Positions 10,573 to 21,987 of a DNA stretch of 64,000 bases are shown one piece after another; position 1 is the stretch's first letter; each line of letters starts with the position of its first letter. Source of the stretch: Batillaria attramentaria (Eukaryota; Mollusca; Gastropoda; Batillariidae); contig JACVVK020000005.1 in the NCBI GenBank assembly GCA_018292915.2, forward strand, positions 3,346,001-3,410,000, in the 5' to 3' direction. The notes beneath the pieces were generated by a model that was given only the letters and a program-made list of their open reading frames with translations, searched no databases and was not told the DNA's origin. The translations under genes were made by a program, and so were the position numbers.

Positions 10573-10939
10573 CTGCACCCCGCTGATTCGACACTTCAAT
10601 TTTCCACAAGGATGGTTCCGTTCTGCAGTACCCAGAGTGTCTACCCCCCTAAACGTGTGAGTGTTTTCCATTCTCTCCTCTGATCCCGTACACCGTAAAC
10701 CCGACAAAAGACGACCTTTTGTGTGTGTGGGTACGCAATCTCTGGTAGTTAAACCCCCAACCCTTTGTACCCGGCAGGTGGTGAGAGCACAGCCACCACT
10801 TTTACTATCGCAACCATTACACCGCCATCCCATTCTCTTCCCCCTGTCCCTCGTACCCTCCTTGCCCCCCTCATTATTCTCAATTTAACTTCCAATGTTC
10901 TCCCTTACGACGAAAGAACCAAAAGGCGCGTGCCAAGCG

Positions 10940-11110
10940 ACAGAAATTGATGGTTAGGCAGAGCTGAGGATAAATCAATCGGTTTTATGGACAATGTCCC
11001 CCTCTCATTGCGGTTTATGGACGCTGTACCCGAGTTATTGGCCTTAAACCATCTATAGAGGTCTCTGTGGGCTGAAATGGATGAGATGCGCCGAATCCGC
11101 CGGGAGCTGG
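10940..11110. promoter_or_regulatory. Candidate regulatory block with paired TTTATGGAC sites
   Basis: CGGTTTTATGGACAATGTCC (from 10979) and CGGTTTATGGACGCTGTACC (from 11011) are two versions of one motif about 32 bases apart, next to GATAAATCAATC and GAGTTATTGGCC. TTTATGG is a posterior Hox/Cdx-type core. Function is inferred. Confidence 0.3.
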
Positions 11111-11878
11111 CACTACGGGTCCCACCCTCTTACGTTGCAGCCTATTCTTTGGAAGCGCTAACCACCCGAACCCTGTCCACGCTGTTTTGAAAAGAGAGTC
11201 CTTCAGAGCAGGAAGTGTGTAAAGAGGGGGTAGTGGTCAACTCTTGCCTCTGTCCAGTACCCTACCATCCTCCGGTCCCACATCCAACGTTAACGCAGAC
11301 TGCCCCTTCCCTTAACGGCCAGTTTCCCCCTCGTCCCCTGCCCTAAAAGGGCCATGGATCATTGGAAAAACCGAAGACAATGCCGTGGGTTCTAGTGCTT
11401 TAACGAGAGACGTTCTAAGGTCAGAATGGTAAAATGGCTGCAAGTACTTCTCAAATCCACTGTGCTCAATGCCCAACTACGAAACGACGGTAGAAGTGGG
11501 GTTTTCGAGAGAAACGGCCTAATAAAGTCGTCTTAACCTGCGCGCTTTTGTACCTATTATCTGGACTTCTCTTTCAAGTTTAGGGAGCCGGTGAGAGTTA
11601 GCGATGTTACGTTTGATGGGTAGAGAGGTGTCATGATTGTCCGCTCTTTCTCGTCGGGTTTTAAATTTTGAATGCTGACTACTTGTTGGCGTGAGAGACA
11701 TTTTCTTTCGTTTGAGAGGAAGGCAGGGACCCAGAACTGGAGGATTTTATGAAAAAAGTCAAAGATTCAGTGTACATAGAAAATAAAATTCTTCATTTCC
11801 ATTCTCCTTTCGAAGAATAAGATAAATCATAAATTTTTAATAAACGGAGATAGGAAGTAGTAACAATAGAATTCTACA

Positions 11879-11879
<1 letters not shown>
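11111..11879. other. No gene or repeat recognised
   Basis: Moderate-GC sequence without repeats found elsewhere in the window. The longest open frames are below 70 codons. Confidence 0.5.

Positions 11880-11936
<57 letters not shown>
11880..11936. repeat. (GT)n microsatellite
   Basis: About 28 GT units. Confidence 0.95.
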
Positions 11937-11937
<1 letters not shown>

Positions 11938-12127
11938 CTTAATAGAGTTTTTTTTTAATAATGTTTTTAGTGTTGTTGTTTTTTTCCATGGTGGCTTACA
12001 ATTTCCCTTTTTCGGATTAATAAAAGACGTCTGTGTTGATTTGAATTGATTTGATTTAAAAAAAAAAAGAAATAAAAAAAGAAAGCTCGGCCAGTCGTAG
12101 CTGTATTTATATGAATCCATTTTTCTT

Positions 12128-12195
12128 TTGCTCCCATATGAGATTCGAACTTGCGCCCCGAGCATCTTAAGCCCAATACTCTACCCGCTCAATTC
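12128..12195 (-). mobile_element. tRNA-like SINE head fragment
   Basis: On the minus strand GAGCGGGTAGAGTATTGGGC (A-box-like) and AAGTTCGAATCTC (B-box-like) are spaced as in SINE-A heads. The body of SINE-A is absent. Confidence 0.55.
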
Positions 12196-13363
12196 TTCTG
12201 TATGTCCAAAAATCTGTAAACTTTATCAGGTATGGAAGCTTTTATGACCGAAACTGCTCTTACTGTATGTGCACCCCCATCTTGCACCGGACACAAACAG
12301 ACACTCAGATCACTCAACTCTTGGCAATAAACCGGGAAAAACTAGACCACCCAAAACTGCGCCCATTATTGCATTCGACTTCGTCATCTCGAATAAATTT
12401 TTCATTGATTTCCAACTTCAGGAAACGGGGAGGGAAAAAACGTTCTGTCTAGCCTTGAACACCCCCACCTACCCCCTCCAGCTACTCTTTGCTCCCTCCG
12501 GTCCTAGCCTCCCGCCCTCCCCTCCTTTCCCGCCCCTCCCCTCTCCCCCCCCCCCCCCCAAACTCATAAGCCAGGTTGTTACAGTCGCCGGTGTAAATCC
12601 TTCGCCGCAGCCAAGCGCCCATAGTGAGCGGTGTTTCCATGTCCAGCCAGGCGTAAAACTCGCCCTGAAAAAAACCTCCCCTCGCCACCCTCACGGCCTG
12701 TTGAGGAAGGCCTGGTGCTGGTGAATGGTAAAGAAAAGCCAAGAGAAAGTCTTCTCGGCAGGGTCTGTGTCCCCACCCGTTCGGATCCGTGTGAGGCGCG
12801 CTTTGAGGAGAGGCGTTAATCTATCCTTTGGTATAATTGATAAGTGCGCTGGCCTTTTCGGGGCTGTGGAAGCGGAAAATCGGTTTTGGTGATGCGTCTG
12901 GTGGAATCGCTCCACGTTTTCCAAAAGGGGATCTGAGATGGAACACGTGCAAGTCCTGTGTTTGTTTGTCGTTTTCTTTTCCTGTCCAAGTCTTCTCTCT
13001 TTCCCCCCTTTCTGAAGAAGAATTCCTTTTCTAAATAGTGTCTTTTCACAGGCCGGTTCTGCACATCGTGGATACAGTTCTTGTGCGGTCCGGGTGTTCT
13101 GTCTGTTTTTGTGAAGTATCCTGTTTGTCTTTTGACTTGTCCCAGCAGGTGATCTTTTGTTTGTCTGCGTATCTGTATGTCTGTGCGCCTGTCGTGTGTC
13201 TGTCGGATTGCCTGTCTACCTATTTTCTGTATTTTGGTCTGCCAGCAAGTTGGCTCGTGAACAATTTGTACATCAGATATACTGGGAATTATACTGTTGC
13301 ACTGAACGTGTAAAGCCATACCAGTGGCCGGCTTGCTGTAAGGGCAGCAAGACCTGATATAGC
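12196..13363. other. No gene recognised; C-rich tract near 12545
   Basis: Mixed sequence with a poly-C run at about 12545-12560. Several open frames of 60-150 codons overlap on both strands without a domain. The 243-codon minus-strand frame at 12816-13547 crosses the CA microsatellite. Confidence 0.5.
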
Positions 13364-13366
13364 GCG

Positions 13367-13437
<71 letters not shown>
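13364..13437. repeat. (CG)n-(CA)n compound microsatellite
   Basis: Six CG units followed by about 30 CA units. Alternating purine-pyrimidine of this kind can adopt Z-DNA. Confidence 0.95.
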
Positions 13438-13968
13438 TTTCCTTCGCTTGGTGTGCGTTCAAAAAGAAAAAAAAACCCCAAAAAACTTGTAGTCTTGGCT
13501 ATACTGAGCACAAATCGCAGAGGGACAGGGATTTGAAGACAGTTCAATCTTGGAACATTTAAATGCTATCAATCAGCATACTTCCTGTTCTCTGTTCTAC
13601 ATTAAAGACCAGTTTTTGTCCTCAAAATAGCGGATTTCACTGACTGAAGACATGCGTTATTTAATTTCCTGTTTTGACAAATCGTTCGAAACGCATAATT
13701 TGTTGACTTTACGTAAAATATCTCACAAGCCCTAGGCTATACGTGGCATTCAGACACTGATAAGCGTAATTCATGACGATCGCTTGACGCCATTATTTGC
13801 CCAGTAGCATGCAATGACAAATAAAACAGCTCAGACCCATAAGACCCCTCGATTTATGCTTTCAATATAATTTTTTTATAGGAGGCGTCCGAGAATATTT
13901 TCAGGTGGAGGGAAAAACAAAATGGGCATATATATCTAAATGTCCGAGGCATGTATTGCACATACGTT

Positions 13969-14336
13969 AAGAAAAAGAAATCTTGCACCTTCATGTTTCA
14001 GACAAAAAGAAAAAAAAAACAAACTTACAAACCCCGAATTTTCGGTCCCACAGCAAAGGGATTTCTTAATGGGTGGGGTGGGTGGGTGTTTGGGAGTTTA
14101 ACGTCCTTTTCCGCCACATACGGGTGATATCAAAGACGGGGCAACGATGAAAAAGCCAGCACAAATATTTGGCCCCAGCCGGGATACGAACTCACGACCC
14201 GAGCATTAGAAGTCCAACGCTCTACCATTCGACCACCCCAGCCCCCCCCTCAAGAAAAAGAAATCTTGCACTTCCAAACAAAAAGGAAAACTCACAAACA
14301 CCGAATTTTCGGTCCCACAGCAAGGGCTTCCTTAAT
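13969..14336. repeat. ~90-100-bp tandem duplication split by a SINE
   Basis: The segment starting AAGAAAAAGAAATCTTGCAC and ending CGAATTTTCGGTCCCACAGC plus a TTAAT end occurs at 13969-14070 and again at 14252-14336, with a complete SINE-A between the copies. The duplication is far longer than a target-site duplication. Confidence 0.8.
14071..14249 (-). mobile_element. SINE-A copy, full length
   Basis: All family landmarks are present (A box, B box, GATATC body, (GGGT)n tail) in minus orientation. The B box reads GAGTTCGTATCCC here. Confidence 0.9.
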
Positions 14337-14450
14337 GAAAATCAAAACTGTCTTAATGTCGGTATTCGTGTTTCATTACGTAGTACGTAGCTAGTAGTCA
14401 AGTGTCCAGCGGTCAAGTTCGAAAAATGGTTATTGTAATTTGTAACCAAC

Positions 14451-14763
14451 TGTTGTAGAGATCGCGAAAAGTCACTGCATTTCGATGGAAATTTCTAGAC
14501 CATCCCAGAACATGCGAGTGCAGTAACGTCAGCAGATTACGCAACCCAGGAAAGATTCCGTACTTGCCAGCATGTTGCAGAATGTTCTAGATCTGACCTG
14601 TTAGTATATAAGCAGCACTGCACAGCGTTCTGGGTTCTTCCTCTTTCATGAGTTTGTTCTTGCGCATCTTCTGTTAATAAAGTATTGGAGTTCTATCCTG
14701 TTGTATCCCGTGTCTCTCTGCGAGTGCACCGAGAGAGCGACATAGCAGGAGAAAAATACAACA
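14451..14763 (+). mobile_element. Solo LTR of an LTR retrotransposon
   Basis: The 313-bp element starts TGTTGTA and ends TACAACA, perfect 7-bp inverted ends of TG...CA type. It is flanked by the 5-bp direct repeat CCAAC (14446-14450 and 14764-14768). Inside are a TATATAAGC promoter box (14605) and AATAAA (14676) in the order expected for U3 and R. No primer-binding site or gag/pol follows, so it is a solo LTR left by recombination. Orientation is taken from TATA preceding AATAAA. Confidence 0.85.
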
Positions 14764-15597
14764 CCAACAACTTCTACCGCAGGTGAATGAGGTATGATTG
14801 TCGTCAAAATAATAATAGCCAAAGTCGAAGTCAAAAGATTTTATTCCTTTCTCCCCTATCGGGGTGTGGAGGAATGGACAAAGTAAAAGGGGCAAGACAT
14901 GTATAAATTGTGCAACAGTGACATTAAACAAAAATATACGATGTGCACAAACAGACAAAGAGAAAAAAATCATATAAATTGGCAGCAGCATTAACGAGCT
15001 TATATAAGACAAAATGCACACGGAGAACATAAATATGCCGCAGTGTACGTCTTACAGCATCGGTGCCGCCCTCAAAACTAGGTGCAATAAGGAATGTGTA
15101 TCGGAGCTCTTCATACAGCGTTAACCACGTGCCCGCAGTCGACGACCGCCGTCTCGTGCCATCCCTCCTCAGGCAGACCCTTGCGCACGATTAGGTTCAA
15201 GTGCAGTGAAGAGGGTTTACGAGGGCACCAAAACCCACACCACTCAGCCAGCAAGGGGCACCTCTCGTCGCTTAAACGAAAACGCATTTGCGATATGTCA
15301 CAATTGATGGCCCCCGTAATGTGAAAAATGAATTCCTTGATTTTTCTTCTCGGTTTCTGCTGGAGGTTTGAAAGCCTCTGAAGCCCCCTGGGAGTTCTGT
15401 AAAACCCCACCCCCCATGCTCACCCTCACCCCCACCCCCTTCTTCCTATTTTTTCCCCGTCCCTGGGTCCCCTGTGGTTTGCCGAGGCGTACGACCGCTG
15501 CTGGATTAGTGTTGTTTTATATTTGTGAGTGAGTGTGGGCCTTGGAGTGTTGACATAACAGCAAACTCGGGAGGACGGGCAATCAGGGTAGCTAACT
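14764..15597. other. No gene recognised
   Basis: This includes an AGATTTTATTCC segment near 14838 that may be the reverse of a LINE 3' end (AATAAA on the minus strand) and otherwise unique-looking sequence. Confidence 0.45.
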
Positions 15598-15616
15598 CCC
15601 GCCAGGGGGCGCTTCC
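15598..15616 (+). promoter_or_regulatory. CTCF-like motif CCCGCCAGGGGGCGCTTCC
   Basis: The core CCGCCAGGGGGCGC fits the bilaterian CTCF consensus at essentially every informative base. Occupancy is unknown. Confidence 0.45.
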
Positions 15617-15699
15617 GGCTCGTGCGACATCCGGGGAAGAACTATCGCTAGTCAAGCTGGGCAGGTGGAGTATAGACTCGAAGTCCTGTTTTCTGAACA

Positions 15700-16330
15700 A
15701 AAGATCAAACCGGGAGAAATGGTATGGGATTGATTACCGCGCACACTGCCTTGCCCTAGATCGCCAAATAAGTTCGGCGAGTGCATCTCTACGACTTCCT
15801 GGCGGATGAAACAAGCACGTGAAAGAAACCAGCGCAAGCATGTAATATTTGCTGTCCTTTCATCCTGTCGCAGCAAAGCGGAGAGCTGAATGTCTCGTTC
15901 CGAGCGAACCAGGCTGAAAATCGCCCATTGTCTAATAAACTGCCTTTCCTCGATCGCACCGCGCTCCCTTCGGGGCCTGGGAGACCGGCTTGATTTGACG
16001 AGATGCCGGCTTGCTGCACGGAGCTTGTATTAAGCCATCAATAACAATAGCGGCTGGTGTTGCCAGCACAATGCGGACAGTTGATTACGGCGTCAGGCTT
16101 TTTCTTCGCAAGCTCCGGTCGCCTAATGTTCAGCAGAACCACCCTGTGTAATACCTCCTCTTCCGGAGTCGGGAGCTTCTGTGGCCACGAAATGGAACGT
16201 GAAATCTGCAGGCTATTGCGGGCCAGGGTCGGGCGGAAGCCGTCCCGGGGCTCGGGCTGGGAGATGTCTGGGTCAGGGGCTGCGGGGAGTCGTGATGGAC
16301 TCATCATTCTCTCGATCATTCGCACTCTGC
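15700..16330. promoter_or_regulatory. Repeat-free block with SOX/homeodomain-type motifs (candidate conserved non-coding DNA)
   Basis: Balanced-GC sequence without SINEs, LINE pieces or microsatellites. It contains GGGATTGATTACC, CTAATAAACTGCC, TTGATTTGACG and CCATCAATAACAATAGC. Open frames overlap on both strands and look accidental. Confidence 0.3.
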
Positions 16331-17049
16331 TTTAGTACATGCACTCACAAAATGTTCCCTTTCTCGATCTTCTTTCCTTTAAGGTCCTCATGAAGGTCTG
16401 TCTCACTTGCGTGTTTCTCACCTTCTGATTTCAACCGTAATTGTCACATTTTTTTTTTTTTTTTTGAAACCGCAGTTATCATGAAAATCTTGCCTGTGTT
16501 ATGGAACCTAGTCAAATAATTACAGAGAGAGAGAGAGAGAGAGAGAGATTTCCTTCCGGAAGTTTCGTTAGCCCATCGTTCTTCTGGACTCCAGTACACT
16601 TGCAAATTCTTTCTCCAACAATTCCCCTCAGACATTTATTAAACCTGAAACCAATCAGCCGACCCCTAGGAAAATCTAACTTTTTAAACTGAAACTATAA
16701 CGATTTCATCCCTGTGTGGTGATTCTGTTTGATCTACTCAGCCGCTGTCATTTGGTCAAAGGATCTAACTGCCATGGATTTGACAAAGCGCTTGGAACCT
16801 TTCAACGTTTGACGGAATTCAGGCTTTCCACGCACTCAGAATGACAATTTGACGCAATCTTCACGTATATCTTTGAGAAAAAGAAGTCCTCAGAAAGATA
16901 TTCGAGAATATCGATTTTCAATTTCAGTCTTAAAATCCAATTCAAGCGACTGTGAGACTTTGCTTACGAGCAGCCTCTTCATTCTAAAGTCGAGAAAAAA
17001 AATTATGTTGAATAAAAAAAAAATCACTGTGCTTGAAACATTACTTTAG

Positions 17050-17620
17050 GCGCAGTTCCTCACTCCACAGACGCATTACCTGCTGAAGTGTGCACTTCAA
17101 AAGACATCTGCGATGGAGATGGGAATTGTCTTAGCCAGGGACAAAAGCATTTCTATCTGCTTCGGCGCCCGTGGACTCAGAAAGCGTCAGAAATGTCATG
17201 GCTGATTGTCTTTGAGCCTAATCAAATCATATGTCAGACCAGACAAAAGGCATTTTATTTGCCAGGCGTATTCCTAGCGATTGACTCGTCTTTCATTCTG
17301 TCTTTCGGCTAAAGGGATTTCCTGACGGGCTGGGCTAGGAGGCAGTTTGGGTATTGTTGAAATCCAATTATTATTCCCCGAAGTAACCTTTTGTGTGCGG
17401 CGATGCTCGGCGAATCAGGAGCTGCCGTGAATGTATTTGCTGTCTTTTATCCGTCTACTCGTATTCGTGCCCGTGTGCTTTGAAATTACAAGCAAATAAC
17501 ATTAACTGCGCTTCAGTTTTGGAATCGGCTGGGTTTAAAAGCCACCAGCAGAGGAAGAAATTTGCCATCAGTAACACTCCATTAGCTGCTGCCGGGCCCG
17601 GCTCGGTGAAAAAATAAAAC
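17050..17620. promoter_or_regulatory. Repeat-free block, candidate conserved non-coding DNA
   Basis: It contains CCTAATCAAATCATATGTCA, GGCATTTTATTTGCCAGG, AATCCAATTATTATTCC and CCATTAGCTGCTGCC. The 11-mer CCATTAGCTGC also occurs in the candidate enhancer at 59.6 kb. No coding potential was recognised. Confidence 0.3.
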
Positions 17621-19019
17621 CAGAATAGTTCCACAAACATCTGAAAAACGGCGCAAGGTTGACGATTTCTGAATGTCTTTCTGAATGCAGCATCAATACC
17701 GTTTACGGCAGTTTTGTTCACGGCAACCGTAAAAGGGTACGTACGTGGGCGTACTTCCGGTTGGATGTAAGATTTAGATTTTTGCATTTGCTGGTTTCAT
17801 TTGGCTTTGTTAGCTTCCAAAAACGGTTTTTGTCTGTGGGGTTTTATTTTCCTCTGCGTTCTTCTGATTTTAATCACCACCAGTCACTTGTCACTTGACA
17901 CCAGGGAAAAAAATGCAGTTGCACTAGTAACATTGTGTTCTCAACAAGAACTTCGAATTCTCTTAAACAAGTGAACTATATCATAAGTTTTTGTCCTTGT
18001 TTTTATCTAAAAGAAAATCTTCGCGTAGTCTCCAGAAGATTAGCTTAATTCTGAATCAAGCAGCGTTTTATACCGTCTGCAAAACTCTTTATATCCAATG
18101 AAGGAGAAGTCTGTCAATTACACATGAGAAATCTCTGTCTCTGTCTGTCTGTCTCTGTCTCCCTCTTATGGACCTCTCTCTCTCTCTCTCTGTGTTATGG
18201 TTTCCCTTCTGCCCCCCACCCTCTCTCTCTCTCTCTCTCTCTCACAGAGAAGAGTCTATGAGTAGCCTCCCAGCAAAGTCCACAGCTGGGAGATGGAAAA
18301 TCCCAAATCTCTCCCTAGTCCGCTTAATAGGAACGCTCCTTCCTCGGAGCAGCAGGCTACATTCACTATGATCAGCGCACTCAACTGTTATTTATTCTCA
18401 ATTACAGAAAATACGTTCTGTCTCGCTCTCTCATCGATCTACTCCCTGCCGCACCGGAGGGGTCGGCGATGGCTGAAGCCTGCTTGTAGGGAGGAGGGGC
18501 CCTCTCTCTCTCTCTCTCTAACTCTTCTTCTTTTTTTTTCTTTTCTTTTTTTTGTTACTAGGAGAGGGAAGATTGGTAGGGAGGGTGGTGGTTGACCAAA
18601 GCAAGTGACTAGGAGGGACTGTATCGGTGGAGGTGGACACTGAAATCTAAATGGTGTCTTCTGGCATCAACCAACCAACCAACCAACCACCAAACAAACC
18701 AACAAAGACACAATTTTGACATTCTCTTTTGCATGAGATGGTTCTTCTTAAAGTGAAATCCCTTCTTCTCTCCGAGACATTTCCAGACACGAATATAGGT
18801 TGGTGGATTTATTGCAGCCCGGACGATTTGTGTGTAGGGATCTTGTGGAGTTAGAGTAGGGGTCGGGTGGGAGGGTGTCTGTGAAAAAGGGGTATTTGGA
18901 TAAAATTTTCTTCAAAAAAAAAAGCCCCCAAACCCTACAACACCAAAACCAATAATGGACATAAGAATACAATCCATTCTCAAAACACAAGCATTTGAAC
19001 ATTTCAATTCCTCCTCCCC
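17621..19019. other. No gene recognised; CT and T-rich runs
   Basis: CT microsatellites at about 18137-18245 and 18502-18520, a T-rich run near 18532, and a short (CCAA)n run near 18669. No supportable gene. Confidence 0.5.
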
Positions 19020-19420
19020 GATGAAATCCCCCCACAACCCCCGGAGTTTGGCCAAGAGTTATTGGCCTTCCTGTAATTGGCGCATTACTATTGGCAGCGC
19101 GTTGCTCGTGCAGTCGGAGACACGGCACGAAAGGGGGGACACTCTCGGCTTACAGAGAAGGACGTGCGCCGGACTCATTATCCCGTCAGCCAGCGCTAAT
19201 TGGTGAACAGTTTGGACGCCGAGCTATAGGAAATGAATTCCATTTGGCCGAGGCAGCATTTGCATACAGCGCTCTCCAGCCTAATAAATTCATCAATACA
19301 GCAGCACTTGGGCCATGGAGTGGCTTTCATAAAGTGACCTAAACGAGCTTAGATGGGGTTTTGGCCAGGCTCTTGTCCTTTTTGGACGTTCAATAAGAGC
19401 TCAGAGGTTGTTGGCTCGGC
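19020..19420. promoter_or_regulatory. Candidate enhancer-like block with octamer and TAATTG-type sites
   Basis: Repeat-free sequence dense in homeodomain and POU-type motifs: CTGTAATTGGCGCATTA, GCGCTAATTGGTG, ATTTGCATAC (octamer core ATTTGCAT), CCTAATAAATTCATCAATAC and GGACGTTCAATAAG. This is the richest such cluster in the window. Function and target gene are inferred; Nkx2.2 is the only gene seen. Confidence 0.4.
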
Positions 19421-19805
19421 TTCTCATTGAGACATTGGGAGCATTGCCTTTTATTGTATTTCTTTTTTCCCCCTCTCATCATTCTGTTGGACCAGATTCC
19501 CCCCCCCCCCCTTCCCCCGAACCGTTGCTAATTTCTACTTCTTCCAGTTGTTCTTTCTGTTCTGTTCTGCTCCTTGTCCTTCTCGTCCATGTGCTTGACC
19601 CTTTGGTTTTTTCTTTTTTTTTAAAGTTTGAAAACACACGGGCAGCAATTCACGAGCAATACGAAATGCAACTGCAAAAACAGAAGAAGAAAACCGAACT
19701 CAGCTCGTGCTTCAGACCGAAACACCTCAAACCTGAGGGGACTGCGTGCTGTTTCTACACCTCCCCGTTCATCAGACAGCACGTGATTCTTCGGGCTACA
19801 CTGAC

Positions 19806-19930
19806 TCAAATTCAAAAATACTTTATTGTCCATTATATAACAGGTATCAAATGGGAAATAGTCTTTGGACTCACAGCTCGAAACAAAATAAGAATGAAAA
19901 TTTAAGAATAAGATTCTAAGCCAATAAACA
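19806..19930. repeat. Dispersed repeat R2 copy 1 (LINE 3'-end-like)
   Basis: Shares TACTTTATTGTCCATTA, ATAACAGGTAT, GTCTTTGGACTCACAGCTCG and AAGATTCTAAGCCAATAA with 20955-21127. Reversed, it begins with an AATAAAGTA polyadenylation-like end, as in many LINE 3' ends. Confidence 0.7.
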
Positions 19931-20160
19931 CAACATAAAATTGGTTTGGCATGTTTGATAACTTAACAAAAACAAACAAACAAACCTAAAAAACACCAAC
20001 ACAACAAAAAACAACAAAGAAACAAACCAAAAAAAAAAAAAAAAACACACACACACAAAAAAAACCAACAACCAACTATCGAGGAGACAAGCGACGTCAC
20101 AAGAAACCAGCCGACTAACAGACCAACCAGTCAGGCAAGCGGCCAATCAGTTCAACAAGC
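19931..20160. repeat. A-rich AACAAAC low-complexity stretch
   Basis: Runs of AAAC and poly-A up to about 20075. No gene. Confidence 0.7.
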
Positions 20161-20785
20161 TAACAGTCAAATTCAGACTACGAATCTAGGAAGGTTGATA
20201 GTGGAAAAGTGGTCTCGCAAAGTGCCCGGACTAATATCGTAAATGGCCACGTAACTTTAGACGGACGTACTGCAGTGGACTTCCACTACAGCCCTATTCT
20301 GTGGATTCGTGTATGCCCTTTTTTGTTGAAACATGCATTAACTCACTCCTTACTGTGTGATTGTTTCCCTTGCATTCCTCTGTGTACCGGCGTTTGCATT
20401 GGTTAGTTTAAAAAAAATCATTAAAAAAACAAAAACAACTCAACAAATTTGCTTCAAATTTTCAGATAATATTATTATACTGTAACTGCAAGATTGTGCA
20501 AAGTATCAAGCACATAAACCTTTGAATTGCTGGTTCATATGGACATGCTATATGCCCTATACCCTACAAAGAACCGCAGTCCACTCAATGCCAAACCAAA
20601 ACGATTCATCTCTACCTTTGCATACTCCCTTCGTTTCTCTTTGCTGCCCGCGCGTTAGCCAGGAAATGTCCCTCGCCCTCTAGCATGCGAGTCTTGTGTA
20701 GTTTATTCTTCCCGCATTGTCCATAACGGGAAACAAAACCACCCCAATGCGACGCGCTTCGTTTACCGAGGCGCATAGTTTCCGA

Positions 20786-20843
20786 GTACACGTAGGTTCT
20801 GCCCATCGTTCAGGGTACACGTAGGTTCTGCCCATCGTTCAGG
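20786..20843. repeat. Two-copy 29-bp tandem repeat
   Basis: GTACACGTAGGTTCTGCCCA followed by TCGTTCAGG occurs twice in direct succession with no difference. Confidence 0.9.
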
Positions 20844-20954
20844 GTGACGGGTATCGGAGAGATCAGCGCGGGGTAGTTTTCGGCATAAGCTAGACTGGCC
20901 AAAGTATGCCTGACAAGTACTCTTTTGTTCAAGCAAGCTACACGTCATTCAAAT

Positions 20955-21127
20955 TTAAATTAAAAGTACTTTATTGTCCATTAAATAACAGGTATAAAAT
21001 GGAAAATCGTCTTTGGACTCACAGCTCGAAACTAACTTGTATATGGAAACAAACAAAATAAAATAGTTTAAAACAGCTAGAAACTTAAAAAAAAAATTGA
21101 AAAATTAAGATTCTAAGCCAATAACCT
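20955..21127. repeat. Dispersed repeat R2 copy 2
   Basis: Paralogue of 19806-19930 in the same orientation, about 50 bases longer because of an inserted A-rich middle. Confidence 0.7.
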
Positions 21128-21883
21128 AAATACAGGGTGGAACAATGACACCATCTCCACATGTGCTCATGCTCTTTTTTCGTCCGTGTGGCTCACTGAA
21201 AAATAAACCACTGTTCGCTTCAATGGAAAAGTTGCCAGTGAGAACGAAAAAAAAAACGCAAAAAAAAAGCTACTGTTCACTTAAGTTAAGATAATATATA
21301 TATATGCTTCATATGATAAACATGCTTCACAAACTAGTAACGTACCCGCATGGGGGCGGTTCTCCCCTGAACTTTGGCCACAGTCGCAGATTGGGCAAAA
21401 CTCGCGCGAGCTGGGAAACCACCATGCTTGTCAGTGCAGCCACTTTTCATTTGTCTCCATCAGAAAAGCGAGGGCCGATGTTTTCCAGCTAATTGTCCGA
21501 CGGCCAGTGCACTCACGCTACTGTAAGCGTGTGTCGGCTTATTGACAGAGAACAGTACGGGACGGGCAAAGAGCGCAATAAAAAGCCTTCAATTAAGGAA
21601 ATATTGATAGTTATCAACGCATTAGCAAGAAAGCCGTGCACGTCGTAAACAAGCCAGCCATGTCCACACGGTCATGTGCCCATCATTTGTTTTCATTGCT
21701 GATGGCCGCGCGCGGAGCAGGTCGGGAGTGCGAATGCAGCTCTTTTGTTGTCCTGTGTTTTGTCTTCTGTCGCTCCGACTCTTTGACTGCTGACGTTTTA
21801 ATGGCGATTGTCGGGTCCACTTAAAAGTGGTAAGACGCGAGTTTTGAACAGGCAGGACTGAAATGTACGTGATTTTCAACCAG
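21128..21883. other. No gene or repeat recognised
   Basis: Unique-looking sequence with no supportable open frame. Confidence 0.45.
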
Positions 21884-21973
21884 TTGGATCGTGCAGTATG
21901 ACAATTAAAAGATTTGGATCGTGAAGTATGGCAGTTAAAAGATTTGGATCGTGAAGTATGACAATTAATAGAT
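21884..21973. repeat. Three tandem copies of a 30-bp unit
   Basis: TTGGATCGTGAAGTATGACA plus ATTAAAAGAT repeats exactly every 30 bases at 21884, 21914 and 21944 with one to three differences per copy. Confidence 0.92.
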
Positions 21974-21987
21974 CACTACTGCTCAGG

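Noticed and set aside
12816..13547. 243-codon minus-strand open frame
   Set aside because: Its C-V repeat is a GT microsatellite and the rest has no domain or coding bias.
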